DNA from: Caballeronia sp. LZ062
GTDB lineage: Bacteria; Pseudomonadota; Gammaproteobacteria; Burkholderiales; Burkholderiaceae
NCBI RefSeq assembly: GCF_031450785.1
Contig: NZ_JARTWB010000003.1
Coordinates: 186,001-250,000, forward strand
Reading direction: 5' to 3'
DNA length: 64,000 nt
The notes below the pieces were generated by a model, which was given only the letters and a program-made list of their open reading frames with translations, was not told the DNA's origin and did no database searches. The position numbers and the translations under genes were made by a program. Below, piece after piece: positions 43,161 through 53,200 of this stretch (position 1 is the first letter of the stretch; every line of letters begins with the position of its first letter).

Positions 43161-43364
43161 TCAGGGTATCGGGCGATGCTCCGCCGCCGGGGCCGCGAGG
43201 CCCAGCAACCGTGCAAGCGCCGGGCAGCGCCGCCAAGCCGTTTCGTAGGCGCGCGCGGCTTCGTCCTCGTAATAAGTCCGCGGGTCGAGGCCCGGCAGAC
43301 GTTGCGCGAGGCCGCTCACGTCGTTCACCGGCCAGTCTTCGCCTTGATTCGCGGAATCGGTCAT
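43161..43364 (-). CDS. BcsR-like small protein of the cellulose operon
   Basis: A 67-aa protein containing NDVSGLAQRLPGLDPRTYYEDEAARAYETAWRRCPALARLLG. It follows the pattern of the enterobacterial cellulose protein BcsR (Asp-Val/Ile, Leu, an LP-x-LD/ID stretch, Tyr, then Arg-x-Cys/Trp-Pro-x-Leu-Ala), which stabilises the cellulose synthase complex. The ATG overlaps the bcsG stop (ATGA), so the 43364 start is preferred over a second ATG at 43379. In enterobacteria bcsR sits before bcsQ; here it follows bcsG. The homology is weak and only by eye, so the name is provisional. Confidence 0.5.
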   Translation of the reverse strand: MTDSANQGEDWPVNDVSGLAQRLPGLDPRTYYEDEAARAYETAWRRCPALARLLGLAAPAAEHRPIP

Positions 43365-44944
43365 TGTTGGTCCACCCATACGCCATCCGGCGTGCGGACG
43401 GAGTATCCGGCCGCCGTGCCGATCGTCACGGTTTGCTCGTTTTCGCCGACCATGCGCGTGCGCGGCAGGTTCGCGGCATAGTCGGGTAGGGTCGCGCCCG
43501 GCTGGAACGGGCTGCGCGCGACGAGATTCGAGAGCAGTTGCGCGAGCGCGAGAAAGCTCGAAGGCTGCGTGATGACCGTCGCGGGCGGATGCGCCCCGCC
43601 GAACCCGACGAGGCGGATGCCCACCGGACCATGCACGATATGCGGCGTGGGCACTTCGCGCAGCCCCGCGATCTGGTCCTTGTCGCCCGCCAGCGCCGCG
43701 CCGTGCTCCGGCACGAAGACGATCGCCGCACGCCGTCCCGAACTCGCGACGAGATCGGCAAAGCGGTCGAAATCGGTCATGAGCTTCTGCACGCGCCGGG
43801 GATAAGTCTCCAGGCTCGAACCGGGGATGCCCGGCAGGCGGTTGCCGTCGTGCAGGCTGATCGTGTTGTAGTAGAGCGCGACCGGTCCCTGCACCCGCCC
43901 GCGCTGCGCTAACCAGCCGGCGAGCGTGCCGTAGTCCTCGCGAATCGGAGAATCGTCGAACGAGCGCATCTGGACCGGCGCGGCGCCGTTCGGCTGGAAA
44001 GGCACGTTAGCCGCGCCGACATTGCGCGCCACGGTCGACGCGAAGTCGCCGAAGTGGCCGTCGTGATTCAGCAGCACTTGCGGCGTGTAGCCGGCGCGGG
44101 CGAGCGCGCTCAGCAGATAGCAGTCGGCGTCGGCCGCTTCGTAGAGCTTCTGGTGAGGCTCCTGTCCGCACGCCGCGCGCAGCACGCGCACGGCCGCCGG
44201 GCCGCTGTAGCTCGCCGCGGTGCTGAAGTTCGTGAAGACGTAATCGAAGTGGCTCAACATCGGATGATCGCGCGACTTGGCGACATCCAGATCGTTCCAC
44301 GACAGCGAGCAAATATGCAGCAGGATGATGTCGAACTGCGCGTTGGCATCGCTCGTGAGATGCGCGAAGCTCACGCGGCGTTTCGCCTCGTCCGTGCGGA
44401 ACGCGGCGAGCTCTGCATCGTGGCCGGACGCGCCCGTCTGACCCGGCGCGTTGCCCGCGCGCACCGCCAGCGACAGCGCCGCAGGCGAGGTGCCCGCAGG
44501 CGAAACCGCATTGCCCGGCAACTGGATCGCACGGCCGAGTTCATAGACCGGCGCTGTGATGAGCGCGGCGATCACGAGCGTCGACACGCGCAGCCAGCGA
44601 TTCACCACGAGATATCCGACGACCGCGCAGATACCCGTCAGCAGGAGCGCCGGCGGCAAGACGCGCTGCGCGAGCTCGTACCAATAGCCGGCACTGAAAT
44701 GCAGCATCGCGCTGAACTCGCTGACGAGCCGCGAGAAAGGCGGCACTTTCGCTTCGGTGTACATGAGCGGCAGCGCAATCGCGAGCGCCACGAGCAAGCG
44801 CGCAAGACGCGCAAGGTACGCGCGCCAGAAGGACGTCGCGCCGAGCGCGAGCGCGAACGCGAGATTGGCAAGCCATAGCGGGCTGAGATGGCCGGTCGCC
44901 CACAGGTACAGCTTGAGGATGAAGTAGAGGTTCCAGAAAGTCAT
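43361..44944 (-). CDS. bcsG: BcsG: cellulose phosphoethanolamine transferase
   Basis: A 527-aa inner-membrane protein with four to five N-terminal transmembrane helices (FWNLYFILKLYLWATG, SPLWLANLAFALALG and later) and a periplasmic alkaline-phosphatase-like domain. The nucleophile region is FSTAASYSGPAAVRVLRAACGQ, and zinc-ligand segments are visible as IILLHICSLSWND, YYNTISLHDGNR and FVPEHGAALAGD. BcsG adds phosphoethanolamine to cellulose in the periplasm, taken from phosphatidylethanolamine. It is 28 nt after bcsA. Length is slightly below the 559 aa of E. coli BcsG. The ATG at 44944 precedes the first membrane helix; upstream frame belongs to bcsA. Confidence 0.88.
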   Translation of the reverse strand: MTFWNLYFILKLYLWATGHLSPLWLANLAFALALGATSFWRAYLARLARLLVALAIALPLMYTEAKVPPFSRLVSEFSAMLHFSAGYWYELAQRVLPPALLLTGICAVVGYLVVNRWLRVSTLVIAALITAPVYELGRAIQLPGNAVSPAGTSPAALSLAVRAGNAPGQTGASGHDAELAAFRTDEAKRRVSFAHLTSDANAQFDIILLHICSLSWNDLDVAKSRDHPMLSHFDYVFTNFSTAASYSGPAAVRVLRAACGQEPHQKLYEAADADCYLLSALARAGYTPQVLLNHDGHFGDFASTVARNVGAANVPFQPNGAAPVQMRSFDDSPIREDYGTLAGWLAQRGRVQGPVALYYNTISLHDGNRLPGIPGSSLETYPRRVQKLMTDFDRFADLVASSGRRAAIVFVPEHGAALAGDKDQIAGLREVPTPHIVHGPVGIRLVGFGGAHPPATVITQPSSFLALAQLLSNLVARSPFQPGATLPDYAANLPRTRMVGENEQTVTIGTAAGYSVRTPDGVWVDQQ

Positions 44945-44972
44945 CGCTTCTTCCTCCGCACATCGGTCCGGC

Positions 44973-47516
44973 TCACGACCGGGCCCTGGCTGCTTCGACC
45001 CAGGCCCGCGCCGCGCGTGCCGCGTCGCGTCCGAGCCGGCCATAGCCGCGCACGCCGACCTGCACGACATCGCGCAGTCCGCGCAACGGCTTGTCGGCGA
45101 GTTCGGCGTCATGCCATTTGATCCACGCATCCGCGCGGCCGAGCGTCAACTGCACGAGCCGCCGCTCCGCTTCGAGATCGAGACCTTCGAGCTTCACGCC
45201 GAGCTCCCGGCCTGTCTGCCAGACGGAGCGCACCCGGAAGCTGAACTCCTGATCGAGACGCCGCACGCAGACCGACATCGGCTCGCCGGGCGCGAAGCGC
45301 TGTCCATCGGGCAGCGTGAGGCCGAAGCCGCCCAGCGAGCAGTCGCGGGTCGTGCAGGCGATCGAATGGCCGTCGGCGAGCATCAGCATGGCGGGCAGGC
45401 GCATCGGGATGCGCTGGGTGGCGCGCGTTTGCCTCGCCTCGCGCGCCACGCATAGCGCGCCGCCAAGCAGCACGAGGTTATACGTCGTCCACAGCATGTT
45501 CATCAGGACGGTCGGCGCTTCGTAGGCATCGCCCGCAACGAGCGAATAGCAGCCGACCGCGAGGCCCAGCGCGTTCAGCGTGACGAGCAGAATGTAGGGT
45601 CGTGAGACGGCCCAGTCGAAATAGCCCTGATCGATGCGTCCACCCTTGTCGGTGACGTTGAACTTGCCGTGTTTCGGGCTGAGCACGGCGATGGTCGTCG
45701 GCAGCGCGACATACCATGCGAGCACCGATTCGTAGACCTCGGCCCAGAACGAATGCCGGAAGCTGCCCTGCAGCCGCGAGTTCGCGACGTTCGCCAGCGC
45801 GATATAAGGCATCACATACGCGACGATCGCGAGCGCGGGTGCGTGGATGAAATGCATGTGGAAGAAGAGATAGGCCATCGGCATCGTCAGGAAGATCAGA
45901 CGTGGGATGCCGTAGAAAAAATGCAGCATCGCATTGCCGTAGCAGAGCCGTTGGAACGCGGTGAGGCCGCGCCCGAGAAACGGATTGTCGATGCGGAAAA
46001 TCTGCGCCATGCCGCGCGCCCATCGCACCCGCTGGCGGATGTGGCTCGCGAGGCTCTCGGTGGCGAGACCCGCTGCCTGCACCGTCGGCAGATACGCGGT
46101 CGTGTAGCCGCGCCGATGCAGCTTGAGCGCCGTATGTGCGTCCTCCGTCACGGTCTCGACCGCCACGCCACCCACTTCCACGAGCGCGCTGCGCCGGATG
46201 ACCGCGCACGATCCGCAGAAGAACGACGCGTTCCACAGATCGTTGCCCGCCTGCACGAGTCCATAGAACAGATAGCCTTCATTCGGGACGCGGTGGAACG
46301 TCGAGAGGTTGCGCTCGAACGGGTCCGGCGAGAAAAAATGATGCGGCGTCTGCACCATCGCGCATTTCGGTTCGCGCAGGAAAGTGCCCATCGTCGTCTG
46401 CAGGAACGAGCGCGCAGGGACATGGTCGCAATCGAAGATGGCGATGTATTCCCCGTGCGTGCGCTCGAGCGCGCGGTTGATGTTGCCCGCCTTCGCGTGG
46501 CGATTGTCTTCGCGCACGAGATATTCGATGCCCGCCTGCTCGGCGAACGCGCGAAATTCGGGACGCCGGCCGTCGTCGAGCAGATAGACGCGCAGCTTGT
46601 CCGCCGGCCAGTCGATGCCCTGCGCGGCGAGCACGGTCGGGCGCACGACCGAAAGCGGTTCGTTGTACGTCGGAATGTAGACATCGACGGTCGGCCATGC
46701 CGCCGGATTCACGGGCATCGGCACGATCGCGCGCTCGAGCGGCCAGGCCGTCTGCACGAAGCCGAATAGCTGAATCAGCCAGGTGTACGCTTCCGCGCCG
46801 AAAAGCGCATAGCCGACGAGGGTGTCGCCCGGCGAACGGAAGTCGAGCGTCGTGGTTGCGCGCCAGTAGGCGTAGCGCGCGGTCATCAGCAGCGCCATGG
46901 ACGACAGCAGCAACAGCGGCACGCGGCCAGGCATGCGCCGGATGACGAGCGATGCGGCGAGCGACGTGGCGCCGAACTGCAACTGCGCAGTCGTCGACAG
47001 CGACGCGGTGCTCGCGAGCACGAAGAGCGCGCCGCCCAGCAGCATGACGACCGGCAGCATCGGCCACCAGCGCCCCACGACGCCGCTCGCGCTCTCGAGC
47101 CCGGCGGCGAGCGGCACCCACGGCAGCCGGGCGATGGCGGCATCGAGCCGGCGCTGCTGGCGGCGCGCGAACGCGGTGGTGCGGCGCAGAGCGACCGCGG
47201 TTCCGACGACGATCGCGCGCAGCGAGGCGGCCGCCCCGCCCGGGGGAGCCGGCCTGACGAACGCGCGCCACAGCCACAGACGCAGCGGCGCGCGCGCGGC
47301 AAGCTGCCAGTCACCCGCGAGCAGCGCAACAAAGCGGGCGATCAGCAGCTGCGGCACGTCTTTACGGCCAGCGCGCGGCGCATGGAACAGCAGCCGCACG
47401 AACCAGTCGATGCGCGTGCGCGTATCGGCGACGCCCAGACGCGGCGCGAGCCAGTCGGCGAGGCGCGAGCGTGCCGGCGTGCGTGCGGGTTTGCCGAAGT
47501 CGCGGTTCGAGGCCAT
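44973..47516 (-). CDS. bcsA: BcsA: cellulose synthase catalytic subunit (UDP-forming)
   Basis: A 847-aa integral membrane glycosyltransferase. After N-terminal helices the GT2 domain has YIPTYNEP, LLDDGRR, the FDCDHVPA (DxD) motif, TVTEDAHTA (TED) and RQRVRWARG (QxxRW). A C-terminal PilZ domain follows with IPMRLPAM and DCSLGGFGL, which binds cyclic di-GMP to open the gate. It makes beta-1,4-glucan from UDP-glucose and pairs with BcsB. The gene lies 6 nt after bcsQ. All catalytic residues seem intact, so the synthase should be active when c-di-GMP is high. Confidence 0.95.
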   Translation of the reverse strand: MASNRDFGKPARTPARSRLADWLAPRLGVADTRTRIDWFVRLLFHAPRAGRKDVPQLLIARFVALLAGDWQLAARAPLRLWLWRAFVRPAPPGGAAASLRAIVVGTAVALRRTTAFARRQQRRLDAAIARLPWVPLAAGLESASGVVGRWWPMLPVVMLLGGALFVLASTASLSTTAQLQFGATSLAASLVIRRMPGRVPLLLLSSMALLMTARYAYWRATTTLDFRSPGDTLVGYALFGAEAYTWLIQLFGFVQTAWPLERAIVPMPVNPAAWPTVDVYIPTYNEPLSVVRPTVLAAQGIDWPADKLRVYLLDDGRRPEFRAFAEQAGIEYLVREDNRHAKAGNINRALERTHGEYIAIFDCDHVPARSFLQTTMGTFLREPKCAMVQTPHHFFSPDPFERNLSTFHRVPNEGYLFYGLVQAGNDLWNASFFCGSCAVIRRSALVEVGGVAVETVTEDAHTALKLHRRGYTTAYLPTVQAAGLATESLASHIRQRVRWARGMAQIFRIDNPFLGRGLTAFQRLCYGNAMLHFFYGIPRLIFLTMPMAYLFFHMHFIHAPALAIVAYVMPYIALANVANSRLQGSFRHSFWAEVYESVLAWYVALPTTIAVLSPKHGKFNVTDKGGRIDQGYFDWAVSRPYILLVTLNALGLAVGCYSLVAGDAYEAPTVLMNMLWTTYNLVLLGGALCVAREARQTRATQRIPMRLPAMLMLADGHSIACTTRDCSLGGFGLTLPDGQRFAPGEPMSVCVRRLDQEFSFRVRSVWQTGRELGVKLEGLDLEAERRLVQLTLGRADAWIKWHDAELADKPLRGLRDVVQVGVRGYGRLGRDAARAARAWVEAARARS

Positions 47517-47522
47517 GTCGTC

Positions 47523-48284
47523 TCAGTCCGTCCGGCCGCGCCCGGACAGCCAGCCATCGAGCCAGCGGGCGAGACCATGCAAATCGTGGGAAATCTGAGC
47601 GTCGGGCGCGGTGTCGAACACCCATCCGCCGCGGGCGAACGCGTCCGGCAGCGCCGCATCGCGATGCAGCCGCTGAGGCAGGATCGCGCCGTCGCCGACG
47701 CGCGCCCGCAGCAAGGCCAGCACATCGCGATGCGTCTCATGCGTTGGATGTAACTGATTGACGACGATCTGAAACGCCCTGCCCGGCCGCCGCAGCTGAT
47801 CGACGGCCGCGCCCAGCGACACGCATCCCGCCGGCTCGGGCGTCGTCACGCAGAGCACCAGGTCGGCGGCACGCAATGCCTGTTCGGCCTGCTGCGACGG
47901 GTAGCGCGCCGTATCGATCAGGACGGCGGCGCCGGGCCGCCGCTCGATATCGGCGAGCGCGCCCGCGAGCCAGTCCGGCAGCGCGGCGAACGCGGATTCG
48001 CTCGCGCCGATCTGGTCCGCGTCGAGCGCGCCGTATGGCACGAACATCACGCCGTCCTCGTTGCGGAACGACTCGGCGTGCCAGTCGCTCGAATCGAGCA
48101 GCGCGTGGACGAGCCCGCGCGGCGCGAGTGTCTCCAGCCCGAGATACGCGCCGAGAATGTTCTGCGCATCCAGTTCGATTGCGAAGACCTGACGGGACCG
48201 GCGCGCGAGCAGCACCGCGAGCGCGCTGCAGACCGTCGTCCGCCCCGCGCCGCCCGATGTCGAGACGACTGCGATCACGGTCAT
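47523..48284 (-). CDS. bcsQ: BcsQ: MinD-like ATPase of the cellulose operon
   Basis: A 253-aa ParA/MinD-type ATPase beginning MTVIAVVSTSGGAGRTTVCSALAVLLARR; its Walker A is GGAGRTT, so the usual second Lys is Arg. LIDTARY and CVTTPEPAG resemble the switch and base-binding parts. BcsQ localises the synthase at a cell pole and is needed for cellulose output. The ATG at 48284 shares one base with the bcsF stop; the frame open upstream overlaps bcsF. The C-terminus is close to the next gene, bcsA. Whether it hydrolyses ATP with this P-loop cannot be told. Confidence 0.9.
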   Translation of the reverse strand: MTVIAVVSTSGGAGRTTVCSALAVLLARRSRQVFAIELDAQNILGAYLGLETLAPRGLVHALLDSSDWHAESFRNEDGVMFVPYGALDADQIGASESAFAALPDWLAGALADIERRPGAAVLIDTARYPSQQAEQALRAADLVLCVTTPEPAGCVSLGAAVDQLRRPGRAFQIVVNQLHPTHETHRDVLALLRARVGDGAILPQRLHRDAALPDAFARGGWVFDTAPDAQISHDLHGLARWLDGWLSGRGRTD

Positions 48285-48472
48285 CACGCGGTCCCGTCCG
48301 GCGGCCCGCTTTCGCCGCCGTCCGCGCCTACGAGCCGCGTGTCCCTGACGACGCGTTCGAGCCGCAGTCGCGGCTGCGGCGCGTTCTGCATTCGCTTGCG
48401 ATGCCCGATCAGACAAAGCGGTATCGCCATGGCGACACCCGCGCCGACGCATGCGGCGAGCATTCCGATCAT
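48284..48472 (-). CDS. bcsF: BcsF: small membrane protein
   Basis: A 62-aa protein with one N-terminal membrane helix (MLAACVGAGVAMAIPLCLIG) followed by a basic stretch HRKRMQ and a hydrophilic tail. This matches BcsF in size and topology (about 63 aa), which anchors BcsE near the synthase. It overlaps the bcsE stop with ATGA and ends one base before bcsQ. The sequence is poorly conserved in the family, so the name depends on order and topology. Confidence 0.75.
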   Translation of the reverse strand: MIGMLAACVGAGVAMAIPLCLIGHRKRMQNAPQPRLRLERVVRDTRLVGADGGESGPPDGTA

Positions 48473-50268
48473 GCGCCCACCTCGCGCCGGATCGGCAGTG
48501 CGCATCGCTGCGCGTGAGGGCGCGTTGCCGGGCCGTCTTCCGTTCGCCCCTTCACCGCGACGGGCGCCCGGTGCAGCGCGCGGGCCGGCGCGTTCTCGAC
48601 CGGCGTCAGGCGCGGGAGGGACGCGGGCGCTACCGGCAGCACATCGCTGTAGTCGGGCGCCTGCGTGTGCCGGGCGTGCTCGCGCATCACGTCGAGCCGA
48701 TGCACGATCCCGCTTCCCACATACAGCTTGCGGTCGGAGAAGAGTTCCGCGCCGGGCGCATCGAGCAACGGGCCGAGTCGATCGTGCGCCTCGGGCGGCT
48801 CGCACGCGAAGAGAAACACATAGACGTGCGTGGCATCGACGGTCGCAATCCGCCCCGGCTGCCGCGAGAGCGTGGCGCACAGGGCGTCGAGATGCGAGAC
48901 GTCGTCACGCACGGTCAACTCCACCAGCACATGCGGCAGCGCCAGCATGTGCCCGCGTTGCAGTACCGCGGCGACACGATCGCAGAAGCCCGCGAGCGGC
49001 GCATAGCCAGATAGCGCGTCAGGCTGCGCGGCGGCGAGCGCGGCGGCGGGATCATCGACGATCGGGCCTGTGTGCAGATGCCCCTGCAGCGAGCGCAGCG
49101 CCAGCGACAACCGGGAGAACGGCAGATCGCGGGGAAGCACCGCGTCCGCACCGACCCGAAGCAGCAGCAACTCGTGATGAAGGCCGATGCCGTGCCCCCG
49201 CAGTGCGACCGCGATTTTCAGCGCGCCGCCGCGCCGCTTGCGCAGCGAGTGGATCATCGCGCACAGGTCCGCAAGCGGCGTGTCCGGGTCCAGCGCGAAG
49301 ACGATGGACGCGGCGTGAGCGTCACGGCATGCCGCGAACACCGCTGCATTGTCCGCGTAGGGTTCCCAGTCGGCGGGCAGCCAGGCTTCTGCGCCGACGA
49401 GCGAACGCGTGACGACCACGCGCTCTGCGTCGGCTGCGGAAAGTCTCGCCGGGATGCGGCCGTGGGACGGCGGCTCCAGTTCCGCGACGAGCGCGCCCGA
49501 CGCGTTTAGCCGCAAGGCGCACGTCTCGTTGGCGGCGAGCGTCTGCCCGGTCCGCCAGAAGTCGACGTGCCAGCGCAATTCGCCCGCAAGCTCGCCCATG
49601 CGCGCGACGCCGGCAAAGCGCATGTGCAGCGTGCCGGATGTCTCGAACGGATTGGCCGGCGACATCGGCGGCCGGGCGAGATCCGTCTCTACCGGCTCGG
49701 CGCGGAAGATGAGCAGCAGCGAGACGCGGCGCTTCGCGCACCAGCGCGCGAGGAAATCGCCTTCCCGGCTCAGAGCGGCCGGGTCGTCCCATGTGAACCA
49801 GCGCTCCGCGCCCTCGATGATCGACAGGGAACGCGAGCGCAAGCCGCGCCGCACGAGCGCGCGCAGCGCGACGCGCAGCGGCACACCGCTCTCCTCGTCA
49901 GGCAGCGCCAGCACGTTGAGGTAACGCGGCCAGCCGGGCGCGCGTTCGTCGGCGGACAATCCGCGCGCGCGCAACTGCGCCGCGACTTCATCGCGCGGCA
50001 GCGCGCGCACAACCGTGACGTGCTCGCTACCGCCCTCGCGCGCCGTGTCCCAGATCAGCGCATCGCAGGCGCGCGTGCCGGGCGTCGTATAGAGGCCGTG
50101 TACCGCCCCGGGGGCGAACGCCGCCCATTTCTCCGGCAGCCCGTCGATGGCGAGACGTGGCGCATGGCGCCCGCGCGGCGCACGTCGCACCGAGGCGCGC
50201 AAACCGGCCAGCCATCGCGCCGGGCCCCTGGTCGTTCCGCCGAAACTGGCGAAGGTCGCGTCGTTCAT
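48469..50268 (-). CDS. bcsE: BcsE: cyclic-di-GMP-binding cellulose regulator
   Basis: A 599-aa cytoplasmic protein that carries the GIL-type domain of BcsE in its last third (about residues 340-500), with the VGADAVLPRDLPFSRLSLALRSLQG block and the C-terminal degenerate GGDEF-like part ending HDRLGPLLDAPG. BcsE binds c-di-GMP and boosts BcsA output, assisted by BcsF. AGGGAGAGGAGC in front of the ATG is a strong ribosome site. It lies 30 nt after bcsC. The N-terminal ~220 residues look like a NTPase-like inactive domain. Confidence 0.85.
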   Translation of the reverse strand: MNDATFASFGGTTRGPARWLAGLRASVRRAPRGRHAPRLAIDGLPEKWAAFAPGAVHGLYTTPGTRACDALIWDTAREGGSEHVTVVRALPRDEVAAQLRARGLSADERAPGWPRYLNVLALPDEESGVPLRVALRALVRRGLRSRSLSIIEGAERWFTWDDPAALSREGDFLARWCAKRRVSLLLIFRAEPVETDLARPPMSPANPFETSGTLHMRFAGVARMGELAGELRWHVDFWRTGQTLAANETCALRLNASGALVAELEPPSHGRIPARLSAADAERVVVTRSLVGAEAWLPADWEPYADNAAVFAACRDAHAASIVFALDPDTPLADLCAMIHSLRKRRGGALKIAVALRGHGIGLHHELLLLRVGADAVLPRDLPFSRLSLALRSLQGHLHTGPIVDDPAAALAAAQPDALSGYAPLAGFCDRVAAVLQRGHMLALPHVLVELTVRDDVSHLDALCATLSRQPGRIATVDATHVYVFLFACEPPEAHDRLGPLLDAPGAELFSDRKLYVGSGIVHRLDVMREHARHTQAPDYSDVLPVAPASLPRLTPVENAPARALHRAPVAVKGRTEDGPATRPHAQRCALPIRREVGA

Positions 50269-50298
50269 GCTCCTCTCCCTGGTTCTTTGAAGTTTTCT

Positions 50299-53200
50299 TC
50301 AGTAGCTCGAATAGAGGCGAACCGGGCGCGTCTGCAGACTCGTATCGCCTTTGCGGCCGTCGAAGTCGTAGCGCACGTAGATCATGGCCGCGCTCGGCAT
50401 GTAGTCGTGCGAATGTTCGATCGACAGCCGCACGCCCGCGACGAGCTTCGGATTGAACCGGTATTCCAGCACGCCGCGAAACGCATACGAGAAGCCGCCG
50501 CCCGACCCGCCCTTGAACACGTTGTTGGCGCCCTCCTGCACGTTCGCCGACGCAGGCAGCCCGATCGGGAAGTACGCAGAGTCGCGTTCGTAGGTCCACG
50601 ACATGCCCGCGACTGCCTCGACGTCCCACGTAAAAGCGTCGCGGCGTCCGGTCCATTCGACCGGCACGCCGAGCGCCAGATAACGCTGCGGGCTGTAGTA
50701 GCCGCCCTGTCCGTAGGTGTAAAAGCGCAGGTTGTTCGTGTAATGCCAGATGTTGCCGACAAGACCGGTCGACACGCGCATGTCCGGGCGCTCGTAGACC
50801 GGCACGTCGAAGCCCACGCGGGCCGTCACTTCCTGATTGGTCTTGACGTTGTGCCCCGTCAGCACGGCCCCGCCGATGCTCGCGAACAGATTGATCTTTC
50901 CGATGTCGACTGAGCCGCGCACATCGAGACCGTCGCGGCGCACGCCGCCCCACACGGCCCCTGTGACCGGATCGCGCGTGCCCGCGTAGGAAAGCTCGCT
51001 GCCCGTTTCGGGACGGCGCGACGCGCTGACGGTGAGGCTCGCCCTGTCGGTCTCGAAGCGGTACCGAAGGCCGGCGACAACATACTGGACAGGAAACCCG
51101 AGCGGCGTCGTGCCGAGGTCGAAGCGCCAGGCATCGGACTGATAACCCGCACCGATTGCGACGCCGAACGCGCGCTGATGCACCGACGCGGCGAGCGGCG
51201 TGCCGTCCGTACGCGCCGCGAAAGTGCCGAAGGTGTTGCGGGTATAACTGTCGACGTCCGGGTTTTGCAGCGTGCCGGCATCCAGCTGCACCGTATCGAC
51301 ATGCGCGAAGAGATGCCCCGCATAACCGAGCGGCATCTGGCCGTACACGGGAACCTGCTGCGCGCGATACCGGGAAATGCCGTCATCGCCCGACTTGTAG
51401 GCGAACAGGAAACCCGCTTCCACGTCCGGTTCGCGGCGCGCTTCGAGCTGGTCCAGCGCGCGCTGCGCGGGCGACGTGCCGCGGTTGGCCGCGAGGCCCG
51501 ACGCCGTTTCCTGCGCGATCGCCGTCTTGTAGAGCGAAGCCGCTTCTTCGAACTCATAGGAGCGCTGCGCGAGACGGCCCGCCTGCACCGTCACGTCAGG
51601 CCGTTCGGGATACTCCTCGCGCAAGCCCGCCGCGACTGCGCGCGCTTCGTCGGTCTCTTGCAGCGACGCGAGCCGCCGCACGGCGCCGAGCCGCGTGTCG
51701 ACATCGTCCGGCTGCGCTTGCGAGAGCACGCGGCGCGTCATCGTCAGCGCCTCGGTGCGTTCGCCGCTGTCTTCCAGCACGCGAGCGAGCGCGAGCTGCG
51801 CGTCCGCATCGTCCGGAGCCTTTGCGAGCACGGGCTCGAGCTGCGCGCGCGCCGCCGCCAGGTTGCCCTGCCTGCGCTCGACTTCAGCGAGTTCCAGCGT
51901 GTAACGGCGGTCTGTCCGTCCTGCCGGACTCACGGACGCGAGAACCTTGCGGGCGCGCTCGTAATCCGCGTTGTCGAGCGCTTCGTCGGTTTGCCGCAGT
52001 GCGAGCCGCAGCGCCTGATCCTCCAGGCGCGCGAGCTGGCGCTTGTTCAGCCCGCCGCGCTCCCGCAGCGCATACAGCCACGCCTGCAGTTCGCGGTCGC
52101 GGTGAGCACTGCCGAGCAAATCGCCGTAGCGCAAACGGATATCCGCGCCGGCTGCATCGGCATGGGCGTCGATCCAGTCGCGCAGCAACACGACGCCCGT
52201 ATCGGGCTCTCCCTGCTCGATGTACGCCGCGCCGACCGATGCGAGCAGATACGGGTCGGCTCCGGCCTTGTCGCGGGCCTCCGCGAGCGCGGCGGCGGCG
52301 CGCTCGCGCTCGCCGTGCGACGCCGCCTCACGCGACGTTTCGAGCGCCTCGTGGACATCGAGCTTGCGCACCAGTTCGCGCATACCGTCGGTGCGCTCGC
52401 TCTCCGGCAATGGCTCGATGAGCGCCCTTGCGGTGCGGACGTCGTCGAGCGAGTTGTCGTAAAGCGCGGCGGCGTAGCGCATGGAAGGCGCCTGGCTCGC
52501 CGCGAGCCCATCTTCCATCACGCGGCGGCCGAGGTCGGGCGAGCCGAGATCGCGATAGAGCCGCGCGAGCGCGAAGCGCGTCCAGGCCGCGTCGGGGTCG
52601 AGCCTGATCGCGGCTTCGTATTGATCGGCGGCCGGACCTTCCCGGCCATCGGCGTGAAAGCGCTCGGCCTGCTTCACGAGCATTTCGGCGCGCATCTGCG
52701 CGAGCGCGTGCTTGTCTTTCGCGGACGGGACGCGGCGTTGCAGCGAGTCGAAGAGCGCGTCCAGTTCGGCGGCGCGGCCGGTGCGCTCGTACACCGTGCG
52801 CAGCGGCGCGACCGCATCGAGGTTCGGCTTGCGAGCGGCCAGCAGACCGCGCAAGAGAGGCTCCGCGTCGCTCCATCGCTGTTGCGCAACGAGCGCGTTG
52901 GCCAGCAACAGGCGCGCATCTTCGTTCTTCGGCTGGATGCGCAGGGCGGCGCGGGCTGCGCGCTCCGCGTCGGCGGCCCGGCCGTTGGCCAGCGCCTCGC
53001 GGCTTTTGGCAAGCGCGCCCCACAGTTCGGTCGTGCGGGCGAGCCCGATCCACTTGCTGCGATTGTCCGGCGCGTGTTCCGCCGCGCGGATGAACAGCGC
53101 GTGGGCCGCGTCCTGATCGCCGGTGCGCAAGCGCAGCAGTCCGAGGCCGCCGACCGCGTCCGGATCGTCCGGACGCGCCGCCGCCGCGCGCGCCAGCAGC

